This document shows, in pieces, positions 51,587-60,741 of a stretch of 64,000 nucleotides of DNA. The stretch comes from Prevotellaceae bacterium UBA6398. Its GTDB lineage: Bacteria > Bacteroidota > Bacteroidia > Bacteroidales > Bacteroidaceae. The notes under the pieces were generated by a model. The model was not told where the DNA came from. It was given only the letters and a program-made list of their open reading frames with translations, and searched no databases. Made by a program: the position numbers and the translations under genes. The DNA lies in the NCBI GenBank assembly GCA_002437495.1, contig DJQA01000004.1, forward strand, positions 53,675 through 117,674. The letters run 5' to 3'. The stretch's first letter is position 1, and each line of letters opens with the position of its first letter.

Positions 51587-52753
51587 ATGAAAAGGTTATT
51601 TACAATTATCGCAGTTTGTGCGGTGATGATTTTGGCAAACGCCCGGTCGTTTAAGGGCAATAAGTTTGGCGACAACTGGACACTCGGAATAGCCGGCGGC
51701 GTTATTACCCCCACAACCGACCCGGCCTTTTTCGAAAGCGTGCGCCCCACAATAACCCTCGAGGCATCCAAATGGTTCACCCCTGTTTATTCACTCGCCG
51801 TGCAGGGGCAGACGGGCATAAACTTCAACAAGATAGGCTCGGTGGTCCCCGCATCGAATTTCGGCAAAAGCAATACGGTTTTCGATGCCGCACAGGTTAT
51901 GCTCCTTAACAAGTTTAATATTTCAAACCTTTTGTGCGGCTACGCGGGCGAACCACGCGTGTTCGAGCTTGAGGCTTATTTCGGCGCAGGCTACACACAC
52001 TTTTACATGAACGGCGGCAATGACAACGGCATAGACGGTTTCAGCTCGAAAAGCGGCTTGAACCTGAACTTCAACCTTGGCGCATACAAAACTTGGCAGC
52101 TTAGCATAAAGCCGGCTATAACATGGATGCTCGATGCAAACAAGTACCTGCACCCCATGAAATACAACGTTAACCGCTCGGCGGTTGAGCTTACAGCCGG
52201 TGTAACCTACAAATTCGCAACGAGCAACGGTACTCACAATTTCGAATTGGTAAGAGAATACGACAGGGCAGAAGTTGACGGTTTGAACTCGAAGATAAAC
52301 GCTCTTCGCGGGCAGATTGACGGTTTGAAAAACGAGCTGAACAACCTCAAAACCGATAACGCGATGCTGCGTAACGAACTCAGCGAATGCAAAAACCGCA
52401 AGCCGCAAACCGTGGTGAAAAACATAATAAACCGCGACCTTGAAAGCTACGTAACCTTTGCACAGGGCAAGAGCGTCATTGAGCGTTCGCAGATGCCAAA
52501 CGTCGAGCGCGTGGCCACATACATGAAGAACCACAGGAATTCCAGAGTTGTGATAAAGGGCTATGCTTCGCCCGAGGGCAGCGCGGAAATCAATGCAAAA
52601 CTCTCAAAGAACCGTGCCGAGGCTGTGAAGAGCGTGCTGGTTGACAAGTATGGCATAAGCGCCAACCGCATTCAGGCCGAGGGCCAGGGCGTGGGCAGCA
52701 TGTTCAAGGAGCCCGATTGGAACCGCGTGAGCATATGCACGCTTGGCGAGTAA
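51587..52753 (+). CDS. OmpA-family outer membrane protein
   Basis: Outer-membrane beta-barrel with a peptidoglycan-binding end, 388 residues. After a signal peptide (about 1-20) comes the barrel (about 22-215), a coiled-coil linker (about 224-265, NSKINALRGQIDGLKNELNNL) and the OmpA C-terminal domain (about 280-385, with VVIKGYASPEGSAEINAKLSKNRAEAVKSVL). The peptidoglycan-binding NxxLSxxRAxxV pattern is visible as NAKLSKNRAEAV. Single gene. Confidence 0.9.
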   Translation: MKRLFTIIAVCAVMILANARSFKGNKFGDNWTLGIAGGVITPTTDPAFFESVRPTITLEASKWFTPVYSLAVQGQTGINFNKIGSVVPASNFGKSNTVFDAAQVMLLNKFNISNLLCGYAGEPRVFELEAYFGAGYTHFYMNGGNDNGIDGFSSKSGLNLNFNLGAYKTWQLSIKPAITWMLDANKYLHPMKYNVNRSAVELTAGVTYKFATSNGTHNFELVREYDRAEVDGLNSKINALRGQIDGLKNELNNLKTDNAMLRNELSECKNRKPQTVVKNIINRDLESYVTFAQGKSVIERSQMPNVERVATYMKNHRNSRVVIKGYASPEGSAEINAKLSKNRAEAVKSVLVDKYGISANRIQAEGQGVGSMFKEPDWNRVSICTLGE

Positions 52754-53008
52754 TTCTTGGCAAACTTTTTTGAACAAATAGCGATGGGGCGTTTCCGTTG
52801 TGGAATGCCCTTTTTTAGCTTCCGGCGGGGCGTGGGGGCGAACACATCGCATGGCGCGCTTATGGAATTATGGATACGGGAATATGCCTGCGTTTGTATG
52901 GCGTGATGTATGTTGTGGATTTGGCGAAGGTGATGTGTTTACGGCGAAGAAAATCCGCCCTCTCGGATGGAGCGGCATAAAAACAGATAATCAGAAAATC
53001 GCGCCGCC

Positions 53009-53118
53009 GTAGGGGCGTATGGCATACGCCCGGAAGTGCGCAGGTTTGCAATGTAGCGGCAATGGCTTGCGGTGCGGTTCGTGCGGCGGCGTACAGGGCG
53101 CATGCCATACGCCCCTAC
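53009..53118 (-). repeat. Block B intergenic repeat, copy B4
   Basis: GTAGGGGCGTATGGCATACG on the left and GCCATACGCCCCTAC on the right, with the interior in opposite orientation to B1 and B5 (GTGCGGTTCGTGCGG is the inverse of CCGCACGAACCGCAC). A10 follows on its right after a linker with GGCGCAAAACCAAA. A and B keep the same relative orientation as at 4289 and 59345. Confidence 0.8.
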
Positions 53119-53146
53119 GAATGGCGCAAAACCAAAGCGGGGAAAA

Positions 53147-53228
53147 CTACATTTGATGTAGAAAAAACCACATAGGACGTAGAAAAAATTATGTCTGATA
53201 TAATTCAAACTACATCAGACCTTTTTTT
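53147..53228 (+). repeat. Block A intergenic repeat, copy A10
   Basis: Full ordered set: TACATTTGATGTAG, CATAGGACGTAG, TATGTCTGATATAATTC and TACATCAGACC with a T-run. Block C (CTTGCAACGTGCTGTATAAC) follows. It lies between OmpA and SprT, in a convergent gap. The other 250 bp of this gap (52754-53008) hold nothing clear. Confidence 0.8.
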
Positions 53229-53347
53229 CGTCACTTGCAACGTGCTGTATAACAAAAAGTAATAAGTCTTTATTGAAAAGAGGGCTGTTCGTTAATTATC
53301 AAACGATTAGTTGTCTTTGGGCAGAATCGCGGGTTTTGCGCGCTGTC

Positions 53348-54022
53348 TCAAACCGTCTGTATGGTTTTCCCGTTGCGTTTTAACGGCGTGGCGTTTTTAA
53401 GGTGTGCGTTAAGTTCTTCGGCAGAGACGATTGAAACCTTGGGACTGCGGTATCTTGGAAATTTTGCAAAAAACGGGTCGTGGGATACGTACCATTTGGC
53501 GGTGCGCACGTCGGGCGATTTCTCGAAGCATTCCCACATTTCGAAAATGCGCGTCCTTGCCACGGCGGCAACTCCGGTATTGCCGTTTGCAAGGCTCACG
53601 GCGCAGAAAAGCGTGAGGCGGCTTTCAGCCTTGCTGTCGGTTGGGGACGGCTGCGCATGGCGTGCCGAAATGGTTATGTTGCGATTGAACTTGCGGTTTA
53701 TGCCGTCCATAATGCTGCGGAACACTCTGCCGTGCGCCGAGGTGTCGCTCATGCGGCGCGTGTCTATATAATAATGTATCATTTCGTGAATGATGACATC
53801 GTCGAGCTGGTTTTGCGGCAAATCGTAGCGGCGGCTTATGCAGAGGGTGAAGTCGTATTTTTCCTCCTTGCCGAAGAGCTTCCTGCGCCTTTTGTATTTC
53901 AGTTGCCCCAAAAAGGTGCGGGCGTTGCTCATGCGTATTGGCGGCACACTGAGAACGCCGCCGAAAATGGCGGCGTTGTATTCACGGAATTTCTGCTCCA
54001 CATATGCGGCTGTGGCTATCAT
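53348..54022 (-). CDS. SprT-like zinc metallopeptidase
   Basis: 224-residue protein with the SprT-type zinc motif HEMIHYYID (about 77-85). The N-terminus VEQKFREYNAAIFGGVLSVPPIRMSNARTFLGQL is the usual SprT-like opening. No C-terminal zinc ribbon is obvious. Relatives include Spartan-type proteases acting on DNA-protein crosslinks, but whether this bacterial form does so is inference. It lies 15 nt after the Rieske-like lipoprotein gene. Confidence 0.85.
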   Translation of the reverse strand: MIATAAYVEQKFREYNAAIFGGVLSVPPIRMSNARTFLGQLKYKRRRKLFGKEEKYDFTLCISRRYDLPQNQLDDVIIHEMIHYYIDTRRMSDTSAHGRVFRSIMDGINRKFNRNITISARHAQPSPTDSKAESRLTLFCAVSLANGNTGVAAVARTRIFEMWECFEKSPDVRTAKWYVSHDPFFAKFPRYRSPKVSIVSAEELNAHLKNATPLKRNGKTIQTV

Positions 54023-54037
54023 AATGCGTTTGTTTTT

Positions 54038-54583
54038 TCAATTGGCAATCATAATTGCCGTGCCGTTGTAGTTAATGCGGTAGCGTTCGAGCTTGCGTCC
54101 TTTCTCACCGCTGACGATAAGGCCTTCGTTGTTAAGATCGTATGTTCTATGGCAGCGGTTGCACGATGCCCGCCCGCCTTCTTTCAGGCTCATGTTTTTT
54201 GCTATATTGTCGTTGTGCCAGCAGTTGGGGCAGCACAGGTCGTAGCACATCAGGGGATAGCCGTTTGTTCCCAACTCGGTTTGCGATGATTTGCCCACAA
54301 TGAAGCCCCCTATGCATATGAATGTTTTATATGCGGCGTATGCATCGCGGTTTACGGGTTGCGAATTTTCGAGCGTTCTGAAGTAATAGCGTTTAGAGTC
54401 GGCGGTTATTGTGCAGAATTCGCCGAAAGAGTTCAGTGCCTGGTTCAGCGGCGCAATGGTGTTGACCGGTGAGAGCGAGAACGAGGCGCGGTATGTTGAG
54501 AACTTCGACTCCACTGTGTCGGCATCGCACGCTGTAATAAGCATTACGCACGCCATAATGATGTTTTGCAAAAGCCGTTTCAT
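54038..54583 (-). CDS. Rieske-like lipoprotein, four-cysteine form
   Basis: 181-residue exported lipoprotein. The lipobox is MLITAC (about 14-19). The rest resembles a family of Bacteroidetes lipoproteins with a Rieske-like fold (NTIAPLNQALNSFGEFCTI, then YDLCCPNCWH, later CNRCHRTYDLNNEG and KLERYRI). The cluster site shows CPxC and CxxC rather than the CxH...CxxH of a classical Rieske protein, so zinc or another ligand is likely. It is cotranscribed with SprT and possibly argH. Confidence 0.7.
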   Translation of the reverse strand: MKRLLQNIIMACVMLITACDADTVESKFSTYRASFSLSPVNTIAPLNQALNSFGEFCTITADSKRYYFRTLENSQPVNRDAYAAYKTFICIGGFIVGKSSQTELGTNGYPLMCYDLCCPNCWHNDNIAKNMSLKEGGRASCNRCHRTYDLNNEGLIVSGEKGRKLERYRINYNGTAIMIAN

Positions 54584-54595
54584 GCGCAGGGGGTA

Positions 54596-55936
54596 TTATT
54601 CGCCGAGAAGCTTTCTAACCGCCTTGTCCACGCGCTCGAAGTGGAACTCGCCGAGCGTGGCGTTCATCAGTGCGGCAATTTTGTCGTTGCAAAGGTTGCC
54701 GATGCTGCCCTCGTGGGTGTGGTGTATGTTTTTGTCAGGGGTGAACTTTCCCGCCTCTATTTCCAGCCCCACCTGTTTATAGGCCTCGCGGAACGGTGTG
54801 CCGGCTATAACGCGGCGGTTCACCTCTTCGACGGAGAATATCGGGTCGTAGAGCGGGTTGTCGAGAATGTGCTCGTTCACTTCGGTACGCTCCACGATGT
54901 ATGCAGTCATGCGTATGCAGTCGAGCAGTTCGCCGAAAGCCGGCATGAACACTTCTTTGATTGTTTGCAGATCGCGCGAGTAGCCGCATATAAGGTTGTT
55001 CATAATTACCGTTATCTGCGTGGGCAGGGTTTGCAGCTTGTTGCATTTAGCTCGTATCAGCTCGAACACGTCGGGGTTCTTTTTGTGCGGCATTATGCTC
55101 GAGCCTGTGGTACATTCGGCCGGCAGGCGGATGAAGCCGAAGTTCTGCGAATTGAACATACAGGCATCGAACGCCAGCTTTGATATTGTTCCGGCTATGC
55201 TTGCAATGGCAAAGGCTATGGTGCGCTCTGTTTTTCCGCGTCCCATTTGGGCGTAAACCACGTTGTAGTCCATCGATTCGAAACCGAGAAGCTCTGTGGT
55301 CATTGTGCGGTTGAGTGGGAACGAAGAGCCATATCCGGCCGCGCTGCCCAAGGGGTTGCGGTTTGCCACGCGCCACGCGGCGAGCAGCAACTGCATATCG
55401 TCGGCAAGGCTCTCGGCATACGCCCCGAACCATAGCCCGAAACTGCTCGGCATTGCTATCTGTGTGTGGGTGTATCCCGGCATAAGCACGTTTTTATATT
55501 TGTCGCTTTGCTTTTGCAGCTCATCGAAAAGTTTTTTACATTCATGCGCTATGCTTTGTATGCCGGCGCGTGAAAACAGTTTGAGGTCAACCAACACTTG
55601 GTCGTTGCGCGAGCGTCCGCTGTGTATCTTCTTTCCCGCATCGCCAAGTTTTCGCGTCAGCATAAGCTCCACCTGCGAGTGAACGTCCTCAACTCCGTCT
55701 TCGATGACGAACTTGCCGCTTTCGGCAAGGCGGTATATGTTTTTCAGCTCTGCGAGCAGCGTTTTGAGTTCGGAGCTTGTAAGGAGGTTGATGCTTTCGA
55801 GCATTGTGATGTGAGCCATTGAGCCGAGCACATCGTATGGGGCGAGGAAAACATCGAGTTCGCGGTCTTTACCCACCGTGAACTTTTCGATTTCCTTGTT
55901 AAGCTCCACGTTTTTTTGCCAGAGTTTGTTTGCCAT
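54596..55936 (-). CDS. argH: Argininosuccinate lyase
   Basis: Last step of arginine synthesis: argininosuccinate to arginine and fumarate. The 446-residue protein has the fumarase/aspartase-superfamily signature GSSIMPHKKNPD at 278-289, with HSGRSRNDQVLVD at 105-117 and TPGYTHTQ-type substrate residues (MPGYTHTQ at 152-159). It follows the SRPBCC gene by 12 nt. No other arg genes are nearby. Confidence 0.97.
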   Translation of the reverse strand: MANKLWQKNVELNKEIEKFTVGKDRELDVFLAPYDVLGSMAHITMLESINLLTSSELKTLLAELKNIYRLAESGKFVIEDGVEDVHSQVELMLTRKLGDAGKKIHSGRSRNDQVLVDLKLFSRAGIQSIAHECKKLFDELQKQSDKYKNVLMPGYTHTQIAMPSSFGLWFGAYAESLADDMQLLLAAWRVANRNPLGSAAGYGSSFPLNRTMTTELLGFESMDYNVVYAQMGRGKTERTIAFAIASIAGTISKLAFDACMFNSQNFGFIRLPAECTTGSSIMPHKKNPDVFELIRAKCNKLQTLPTQITVIMNNLICGYSRDLQTIKEVFMPAFGELLDCIRMTAYIVERTEVNEHILDNPLYDPIFSVEEVNRRVIAGTPFREAYKQVGLEIEAGKFTPDKNIHHTHEGSIGNLCNDKIAALMNATLGEFHFERVDKAVRKLLGE

Positions 55937-55948
55937 TGTATGCGTGGT

Positions 55949-56434
55949 TTATATTTTATCGTAGGGCAGGGCTGCAAGCACGCCTGCCAGTTGGTTTACG
56001 CCTGGCTCGAGATATTTGTCAATCATTCCCTTTATGAGGAAGTTCACCTCGACACCGGTGGTAACTTTCATTTTGCAGCGGCTGTCGCCTTCGGGCAAAA
56101 TTTGCACCCACACGCACGCCTTTACGGGAAGCCCTTTAGCCTCGAACTTTATAAGTTTCGGCTCTTCGCGCTCAACTATTTCAAAGGTGGCCTTTCCCAC
56201 CATTGGGGCATTGAAGCTTGCGCTGTCGGAGGTTATTTCCATTTCGTTGAGCGCCTCTTGTATTTTTTTTACTTTTTCTTCTCCGAACTGCGAAACCAAT
56301 TGGTTGCGCTTTTCCTCGTCATCGAATATTGCCGGTAGCTTATTCAGGTTGTTTAGGTCGGAAAGCACGGAATACACTTTCCTGTCGGAGTGGGCGAGGT
56401 GCTTGATCTCGCTTTCGTTTTTCTTGAGGCTCAT
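55949..56434 (-). CDS. SRPBCC-family protein
   Basis: 161-residue START-like protein, probable ligand-binding fold. The middle shows the SRPBCC pattern (KATFEIVEREEPKLIKFEAKGLPVKACVWVQILPEGDSRCKMKVTTGVEVNFLIKGM). No membrane segment or signal peptide. The ligand is unknown. It sits between pyrE and argH, closely packed with both. Confidence 0.7.
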   Translation of the reverse strand: MSLKKNESEIKHLAHSDRKVYSVLSDLNNLNKLPAIFDDEEKRNQLVSQFGEEKVKKIQEALNEMEITSDSASFNAPMVGKATFEIVEREEPKLIKFEAKGLPVKACVWVQILPEGDSRCKMKVTTGVEVNFLIKGMIDKYLEPGVNQLAGVLAALPYDKI

Positions 56435-56443
56435 GTTCGTGTG

Positions 56444-57079
56444 TTATTTGCCGGTCCAGTTTGCGGGGTCTTTGCGCCACGAGTCGAGCAACTGCATGTC
56501 GCTTTCCTTGATGTAGCCTTCGTTTATTGCGGTTTTCACCACGGCTTCGTAGTTGGTGATTGTTGTAAGTTCCACATCGGCATCGGCAAAGGCCTTTGCT
56601 GCAACGTCGAATCCGTATGTATATGACGCAACCATGCCCACAACTTCGCAGCCTGCGTGGCGTATTGCCTCTACAGCCTTTAGCGAGCTTGAGCCGGTTG
56701 ATATAAGGTCTTCCACAACCACAACCTTTTTACCCTTTTCAATATTTCCTTCGATGAGGTTGCCAAGTCCGTGGTCTTTTGCCTTTGAGCGCACGTAAAC
56801 AAATGGCAGTCCGAGAATGTCGGCAACGAGTGCGCCTTGCGCTATTGCGCCTGTGGCAACGCCGGCAACAACTTCGGCTTCGGGATATTTCTCTGCAACA
56901 ATACGGCTCAGCTCTATTTTCACGAAGGCGCGGATGGCGGGGTAGGAGAGTGCCTTGCGGTTGTCGCAATAAAAAGGCGATTTCCAACCGGAAGCCCATG
57001 TAAACGGGTCGGACGGCCGGAGTTTTATTGCTTTTATCTTTAAGAGTTTTTCTGCGAGAATGTGATCCGTGTTAGTCAT
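56444..57079 (-). CDS. pyrE: Orotate phosphoribosyltransferase
   Basis: Makes orotidine 5'-phosphate from orotate and PRPP in pyrimidine synthesis. The 211-residue protein has the PRPP loop VVVVEDLISTGSSSLKAVEAI (about 118-138) and the N-terminal FTWASGWKSPFYCDNRKAL. It follows the PAP2 gene by 27 nt on the same strand. Confidence 0.96.
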   Translation of the reverse strand: MTNTDHILAEKLLKIKAIKLRPSDPFTWASGWKSPFYCDNRKALSYPAIRAFVKIELSRIVAEKYPEAEVVAGVATGAIAQGALVADILGLPFVYVRSKAKDHGLGNLIEGNIEKGKKVVVVEDLISTGSSSLKAVEAIRHAGCEVVGMVASYTYGFDVAAKAFADADVELTTITNYEAVVKTAINEGYIKESDMQLLDSWRKDPANWTGK

Positions 57080-57106
57080 ATTTGTAAATATTTAGTTTGT
57101 GTTTCG

Positions 57107-58081
57107 TTATGAATGGTAACCGTGCGGGCGGTGGAACGCACGCGTGTAGTATATTCTGTGAGCCATTTTGTATACGGGGAACGCTGCCATGAACCCGGCC
57201 ACTGCGTCAACAGCGTAGTGGGCGTGTATGTAAACCGTGGCGCAGCACAGGAAAGTGTAGAAAGGTAGCAGCCCGAGGAACACCCATCTTTTATTGTCGG
57301 CTTTCCATGCAAGTATCATGATTATGGTGCTTATTCCCACGTGTGAGCTTGGGAATGCCGCCGTGGGGCGTTCGCCGCTTTGTTGCGCCATTTCAACAAG
57401 GTGTTGAAACAGTCCGCCGTATTGTTTTTCGGGCATCATATCGAGGTGGTTTCTGAAATACATGCCCACTTGCGGGAATACTCCCTCGCGTATGTTGTCT
57501 ATGCCCACCGCCTGATAGTAGTACTGCGGACCGGCAACGGGTAGGAACATGAATATTATGTAGAAAATGAAAAACGAGCAGAGTATTATGAACGTTGTTT
57601 TTTCGAACATAATGTAACGCCTGAAGAATGTCCATACCACAAAGAAAAATATCATTGGGTAGTAGGCAAAGTAACCCATGTTGAACAGTTCGCCCCACAC
57701 CTTTCCCGGCATGGCTTCGCTGAACAGGAGTGCGGGTTGGAAACCGAAGATAAACTGGTCGGCTTGGGCGAACACATGGTCGAGATTGCCGAATATGCTG
57801 CAGAACAGATAGGTTTCGGGATACCACACTGCGAGCATCCCGAGCTGCATCGCTATACGCAGGAAGAATGTGAGATGGCACGGACGCTTGCGGTAAAGCC
57901 ACACGAGTGCAGCCATTCCGGCGGCATAGCCTGCGCGTGTTATTGCCATTTCTCCGATTGATGGTATGTAGTTGAAGAACACCGCAGCCACCACGGCAGT
58001 GAAGAGGGCATATATTATGCCGAGTTTCTCAATGCCCAGAAGTCCGGGGCGACAGCGCTTTTTGCTTGTAAGTGAAATCAT
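57107..58081 (-). CDS. PAP2-superfamily membrane phosphatase
   Basis: Integral membrane protein of 324 residues with several helices and the PAP2 active-site pattern: RPTAAFPSSHVGIST (about 240-254) and HAHYAVDAVAGF (about 285-296) with the two histidines. Substrate could be a lipid phosphate; inositol phosphorylceramide synthases of Bacteroidetes share this fold. The start overlaps the epimerase stop by 4 nt (ATGA), so the ATG at 58081 is chosen over one 24 nt upstream. Confidence 0.82.
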   Translation of the reverse strand: MISLTSKKRCRPGLLGIEKLGIIYALFTAVVAAVFFNYIPSIGEMAITRAGYAAGMAALVWLYRKRPCHLTFFLRIAMQLGMLAVWYPETYLFCSIFGNLDHVFAQADQFIFGFQPALLFSEAMPGKVWGELFNMGYFAYYPMIFFFVVWTFFRRYIMFEKTTFIILCSFFIFYIIFMFLPVAGPQYYYQAVGIDNIREGVFPQVGMYFRNHLDMMPEKQYGGLFQHLVEMAQQSGERPTAAFPSSHVGISTIIMILAWKADNKRWVFLGLLPFYTFLCCATVYIHAHYAVDAVAGFMAAFPVYKMAHRIYYTRAFHRPHGYHS

Positions 58082-59145
58082 ATCCAATTGTTGTCCTTGT
58101 ACCACGCAACCGTTTCTTCCACTCCGCGCCTAAGGTCGTACTCGGGCCTGTAGCCGAGGTCTTTCACGGCCTCGCTTATGTCGCATTGCCAATTGCGCTG
58201 TTTCATTATCCTGTATTTGTCGGTGTTGAGTGTCGGGGTGGTGTTTGTTATGCTGGCCGCCGTTTCTGCCACGGCGCAAACGGCGCGCAGCACCCACAGC
58301 GGCACTTTTATGTGAACCACGTGTTTCACGCCCATTGCCCTTTGAAGCAGCATACTGAATGCGCGGCTTTCGTAGGTTCTGCCATCGCTTAGCATATATG
58401 TTTTGTGTATTGCTTTGCGCGTTATGGCGGCGAATATGGCGTTCACAAGGTCTTTTACGTATATGAATGTTATTTCCTGCGGCTTGTAGCCCACCGAAAA
58501 GTCGATATGGTTCTTTATGGTTTTTGCCATAAGGAAATAGTCTTTTTCTCTTGGACCGTAAACGCCGGTGGGGCGGAATATAACCCACGGGAATTCCTTT
58601 ATGGTTTGCAGGTAGTTTTCTGCCGCCGCCTTGCTAAGCCCGTATGCAGTGTTGGGCACAGGCATGTCGCCGCTTGTCATGGGTTCGTAAACCACCTGTG
58701 TGAGTTCGCCGCTGCTGCCGTCGGATTCAAATGGGGCGGGATGTGGCGTGGTGGGTGTCTCCCTTATTGCGCCCAAAACGCTAAGCGAGCTTATGTATAT
58801 AAATTGCGAAGGCACGCAGTCTGAGTTGCGAAGGGCCGATACCATGCGGCGTGTGCCGTCGTAGTTAACCCTGAAAAACATGCTTTTGAACCGACTTTTG
58901 GTTACCCCTGCGGCGTGGATTATAACGTCCCACGCCCCGAAGTCGCGCTTAGCCTGTTCAAAAATCGTGCGCATTGCCCGCTCGTTGCCGTAGTCTATGT
59001 TAATGAAATTAATTCTCGGGTCGTCAAGATATTGCCGGCTGCTTGTGGGCCTCACCCCAGTCCACACTTCCATGCCTGCCGAGAGTGCGCGTTCCACAAG
59101 AAAGCTTCCTATGAAGCCGCTTGCCCCTGTAATCAATATCTTCAT
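58078..59145 (-). CDS. NAD-dependent epimerase/dehydratase
   Basis: 355-residue short-chain (extended) dehydrogenase on sugar- or lipid-like substrates. The cofactor loop GASGFIG is at 7-13 and the catalytic pair is Y-x-x-x-K in YGLSKAAAENYL. It overlaps the PAP2 gene by 4 nt, so the two are translationally coupled; a joint role in a lipid or isoprenoid step is inference. The start MKILITGASG is the family start. Confidence 0.87.
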   Translation of the reverse strand: MKILITGASGFIGSFLVERALSAGMEVWTGVRPTSSRQYLDDPRINFINIDYGNERAMRTIFEQAKRDFGAWDVIIHAAGVTKSRFKSMFFRVNYDGTRRMVSALRNSDCVPSQFIYISSLSVLGAIRETPTTPHPAPFESDGSSGELTQVVYEPMTSGDMPVPNTAYGLSKAAAENYLQTIKEFPWVIFRPTGVYGPREKDYFLMAKTIKNHIDFSVGYKPQEITFIYVKDLVNAIFAAITRKAIHKTYMLSDGRTYESRAFSMLLQRAMGVKHVVHIKVPLWVLRAVCAVAETAASITNTTPTLNTDKYRIMKQRNWQCDISEAVKDLGYRPEYDLRRGVEETVAWYKDNNWI

Positions 59146-59344
59146 CCGATTTTCTTTTCGATTATGCCTAACAAACTGCAAAGTTAGCAATTTAGTTTCA
59201 TTGCTGTTAAGTATAGGAATGGTAAAAAGAACGGCGGCAATGGCGTGAAAGGCTGCGGATTTGCAAAACACAGGTTTACGGAAAAACAGTGGAATTTGGG
59301 GTGGATGTGTAATCGCTTACTTTTCAATACATTGCAAGGCGATG

Positions 59345-59429
59345 AAAAAAGGTCTGATGTGGTTTGAATTATGTCTGATGTAATTTTTCCTACATCGGAC
59401 ATGGTTTTCCCTACGTCAAATGTAGTTTT
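59345..59429 (-). repeat. Block A intergenic repeat, copy A11
   Basis: Read on the minus strand: CTACATTTGACGTAGGG, CATGTCCGATGTAGG, TACATCAGACATAATTC and CCACATCAGACC with a T-run. It lies downstream of the MNT gene on the same strand. B5 adjoins. Confidence 0.8.
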
Positions 59430-59453
59430 AGCGGTATATGTTTTGCGCCAATT

Positions 59454-59563
59454 GTAGGGGCGTATGGCATACGCCTTGCACGCCACCGCTTAAACCGCAC
59501 CGCAAACCGCTGCCGCATAATTGCTAACCCGCGCACTTCCGGGCGTATGCCATACGCCCCTAC
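59454..59563 (+). repeat. Block B intergenic repeat, copy B5
   Basis: The best conserved B copy: GTAGGGGCGTATGGCATACG and GGGCGTATGCCATACGCCCC enclosing ACCGCTTAAACCGCACC. A11 lies on its left after a linker with TTTTGCGCCAATT. A further palindromic variant (GGGGACGTATTGCATACCCC) follows at 59601-59627. The rest of the gap to 59746 holds nothing clear. Confidence 0.85.
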
Positions 59564-59746
59564 GGCGGCGCAATTTATTGATTGGAAAGACATTGTTTGT
59601 GGGGACGTATTGCATACCCCCACACTTGAATTCCACCTACCACCGCACAAACGCCGCAAGACTTCATGGTTGCGCAGCAACGGCATACGGCTGTATATGG
59701 CGTTATGTCAATGATAGATTTATGTCTTGCAGGCAATGCTTTTCGC

Positions 59747-60043
59747 TCAAATCAATATGCCTGTTTTAAGTATGTCGGCATATAGCGGGTTGCTGGTATC
59801 GTCAGTAAGCAATACAGGCTCTATAAGGTTGCTCACCTTGCGTTTCAGTTTCCATAATAAGGGAGTGTCCTCAAAATAGTTGTCGTTCATGCGCTCCACG
59901 ACTACGGCAATGTCAATATCGCTGTCCTCCGTATAATTGCCTTTGCTGAATGAGCCATAAAGATAAAGAGCCTTCAGAGGCAATCGTTCCGCAACCGCCG
60001 CTTTGTAGCGTTGTGCCAGTTTTATAGCCTGTTCTTTATCCAT
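59747..60043 (-). CDS. MNT-domain nucleotidyltransferase
   Basis: 98-residue minimal nucleotidyltransferase with the catalytic GSFSKGNYTEDSDIDIAVV (GS...D-x-D). It lies directly after the HEPN gene (22 nt overlap), the usual order in HEPN-MNT modules, where MNT proteins act as antitoxins by AMPylating the toxin. The start MDKEQAIKLAQRYK is the family start. Confidence 0.85.
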   Translation of the reverse strand: MDKEQAIKLAQRYKAAVAERLPLKALYLYGSFSKGNYTEDSDIDIAVVVERMNDNYFEDTPLLWKLKRKVSNLIEPVLLTDDTSNPLYADILKTGILI

Positions 60044-60408
60044 ATTCTTAGTTCGTCGGTTTGTTTGATTATATATTTGCAACGCTCCGTCGTAAGGCTT
60101 TTGAGCAGCCGTTCTTTATATGATGGGTAGCGTGCTTCAATATTCAGCGGTTCAAGTTCGTCTATGAAGTCAGTTTGTGCTTCAGACATATCTTTGTCCA
60201 AGCCGCTTTTTTCCGCCAGCCTTGACAAACTGTGAATCTTCAAAGGAGGTTCCTCCAATGCTTCGCTCCAATATGCCTTTAGTATTTTCTCTATAGTTTG
60301 GTGGCACATAAAAGCAACGTAAAGGAAACGCTTGGTTTCGAGCATGGCCTTTGCTGTCTCGAAATCATAGTCGGACATTTCAATCCAATATCTCACTTTG
60401 TCCTCCAT
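60022..60408 (-). CDS. HEPN-domain protein, COG2250 type
   Basis: 128-residue helical HEPN protein: DFETAKAMLETKRFLYVAFMCHQTIEKILKAYW is the classic opening, and EARYPSYKERLLKS the C-terminal end. I see no R-x4-6-H RNase motif, which differs from HepT-type toxins. The start MEDKVRYWIEMSDYDFE is preferred over a longer frame that overlaps the upstream repeat region. It is first in the two-gene unit with MNT. Confidence 0.85.
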   Translation of the reverse strand: MEDKVRYWIEMSDYDFETAKAMLETKRFLYVAFMCHQTIEKILKAYWSEALEEPPLKIHSLSRLAEKSGLDKDMSEAQTDFIDELEPLNIEARYPSYKERLLKSLTTERCKYIIKQTDELRIWIKNRL

Positions 60409-60654
60409 TCGTGTCTTGGCATTATATCCGGTGCAAATATAGCGAAATTCTTTTGGAAAAGCCCAAAATCCCAATAAGTTACATCTTAATAATGTTGCCG
60501 GCATAAAACTGGTGGGTGTCACTTCGCTATAACCGCGTTTGCGCGTGTATGGAATTAATCCGGGGCAATGGTGAAAGACAATGGTGCAAAAATATTGGCT
60601 CGGTAGTTTTTAAGTGGGGAAATCAAAGCCATATCAACCAACAAATTACACGCC

Positions 60655-60741
60655 GTAGGGGCGTATGGCATACGCCTTGTATGCCACCGCTTAAACCGCA
60701 CCGCAAAAACTACGCAGCTTTTGCGTAAAGCGGGCGGGCGT
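60655..60741 (+). repeat. Truncated B repeat, copy B6
   Basis: Left end GTAGGGGCGTATGGCATACG and the interior ACCGCTTAAACCGCACC are intact; the right end is replaced near the ligase stop. No A block lies beside it. The rest of the 60409-60654 gap holds nothing clear. Confidence 0.65.

Noticed and set aside
59521..59769. Plus-strand ORF of 82 codons over B5
   Set aside because: Reads the B repeat and runs into the MNT gene on the other strand.
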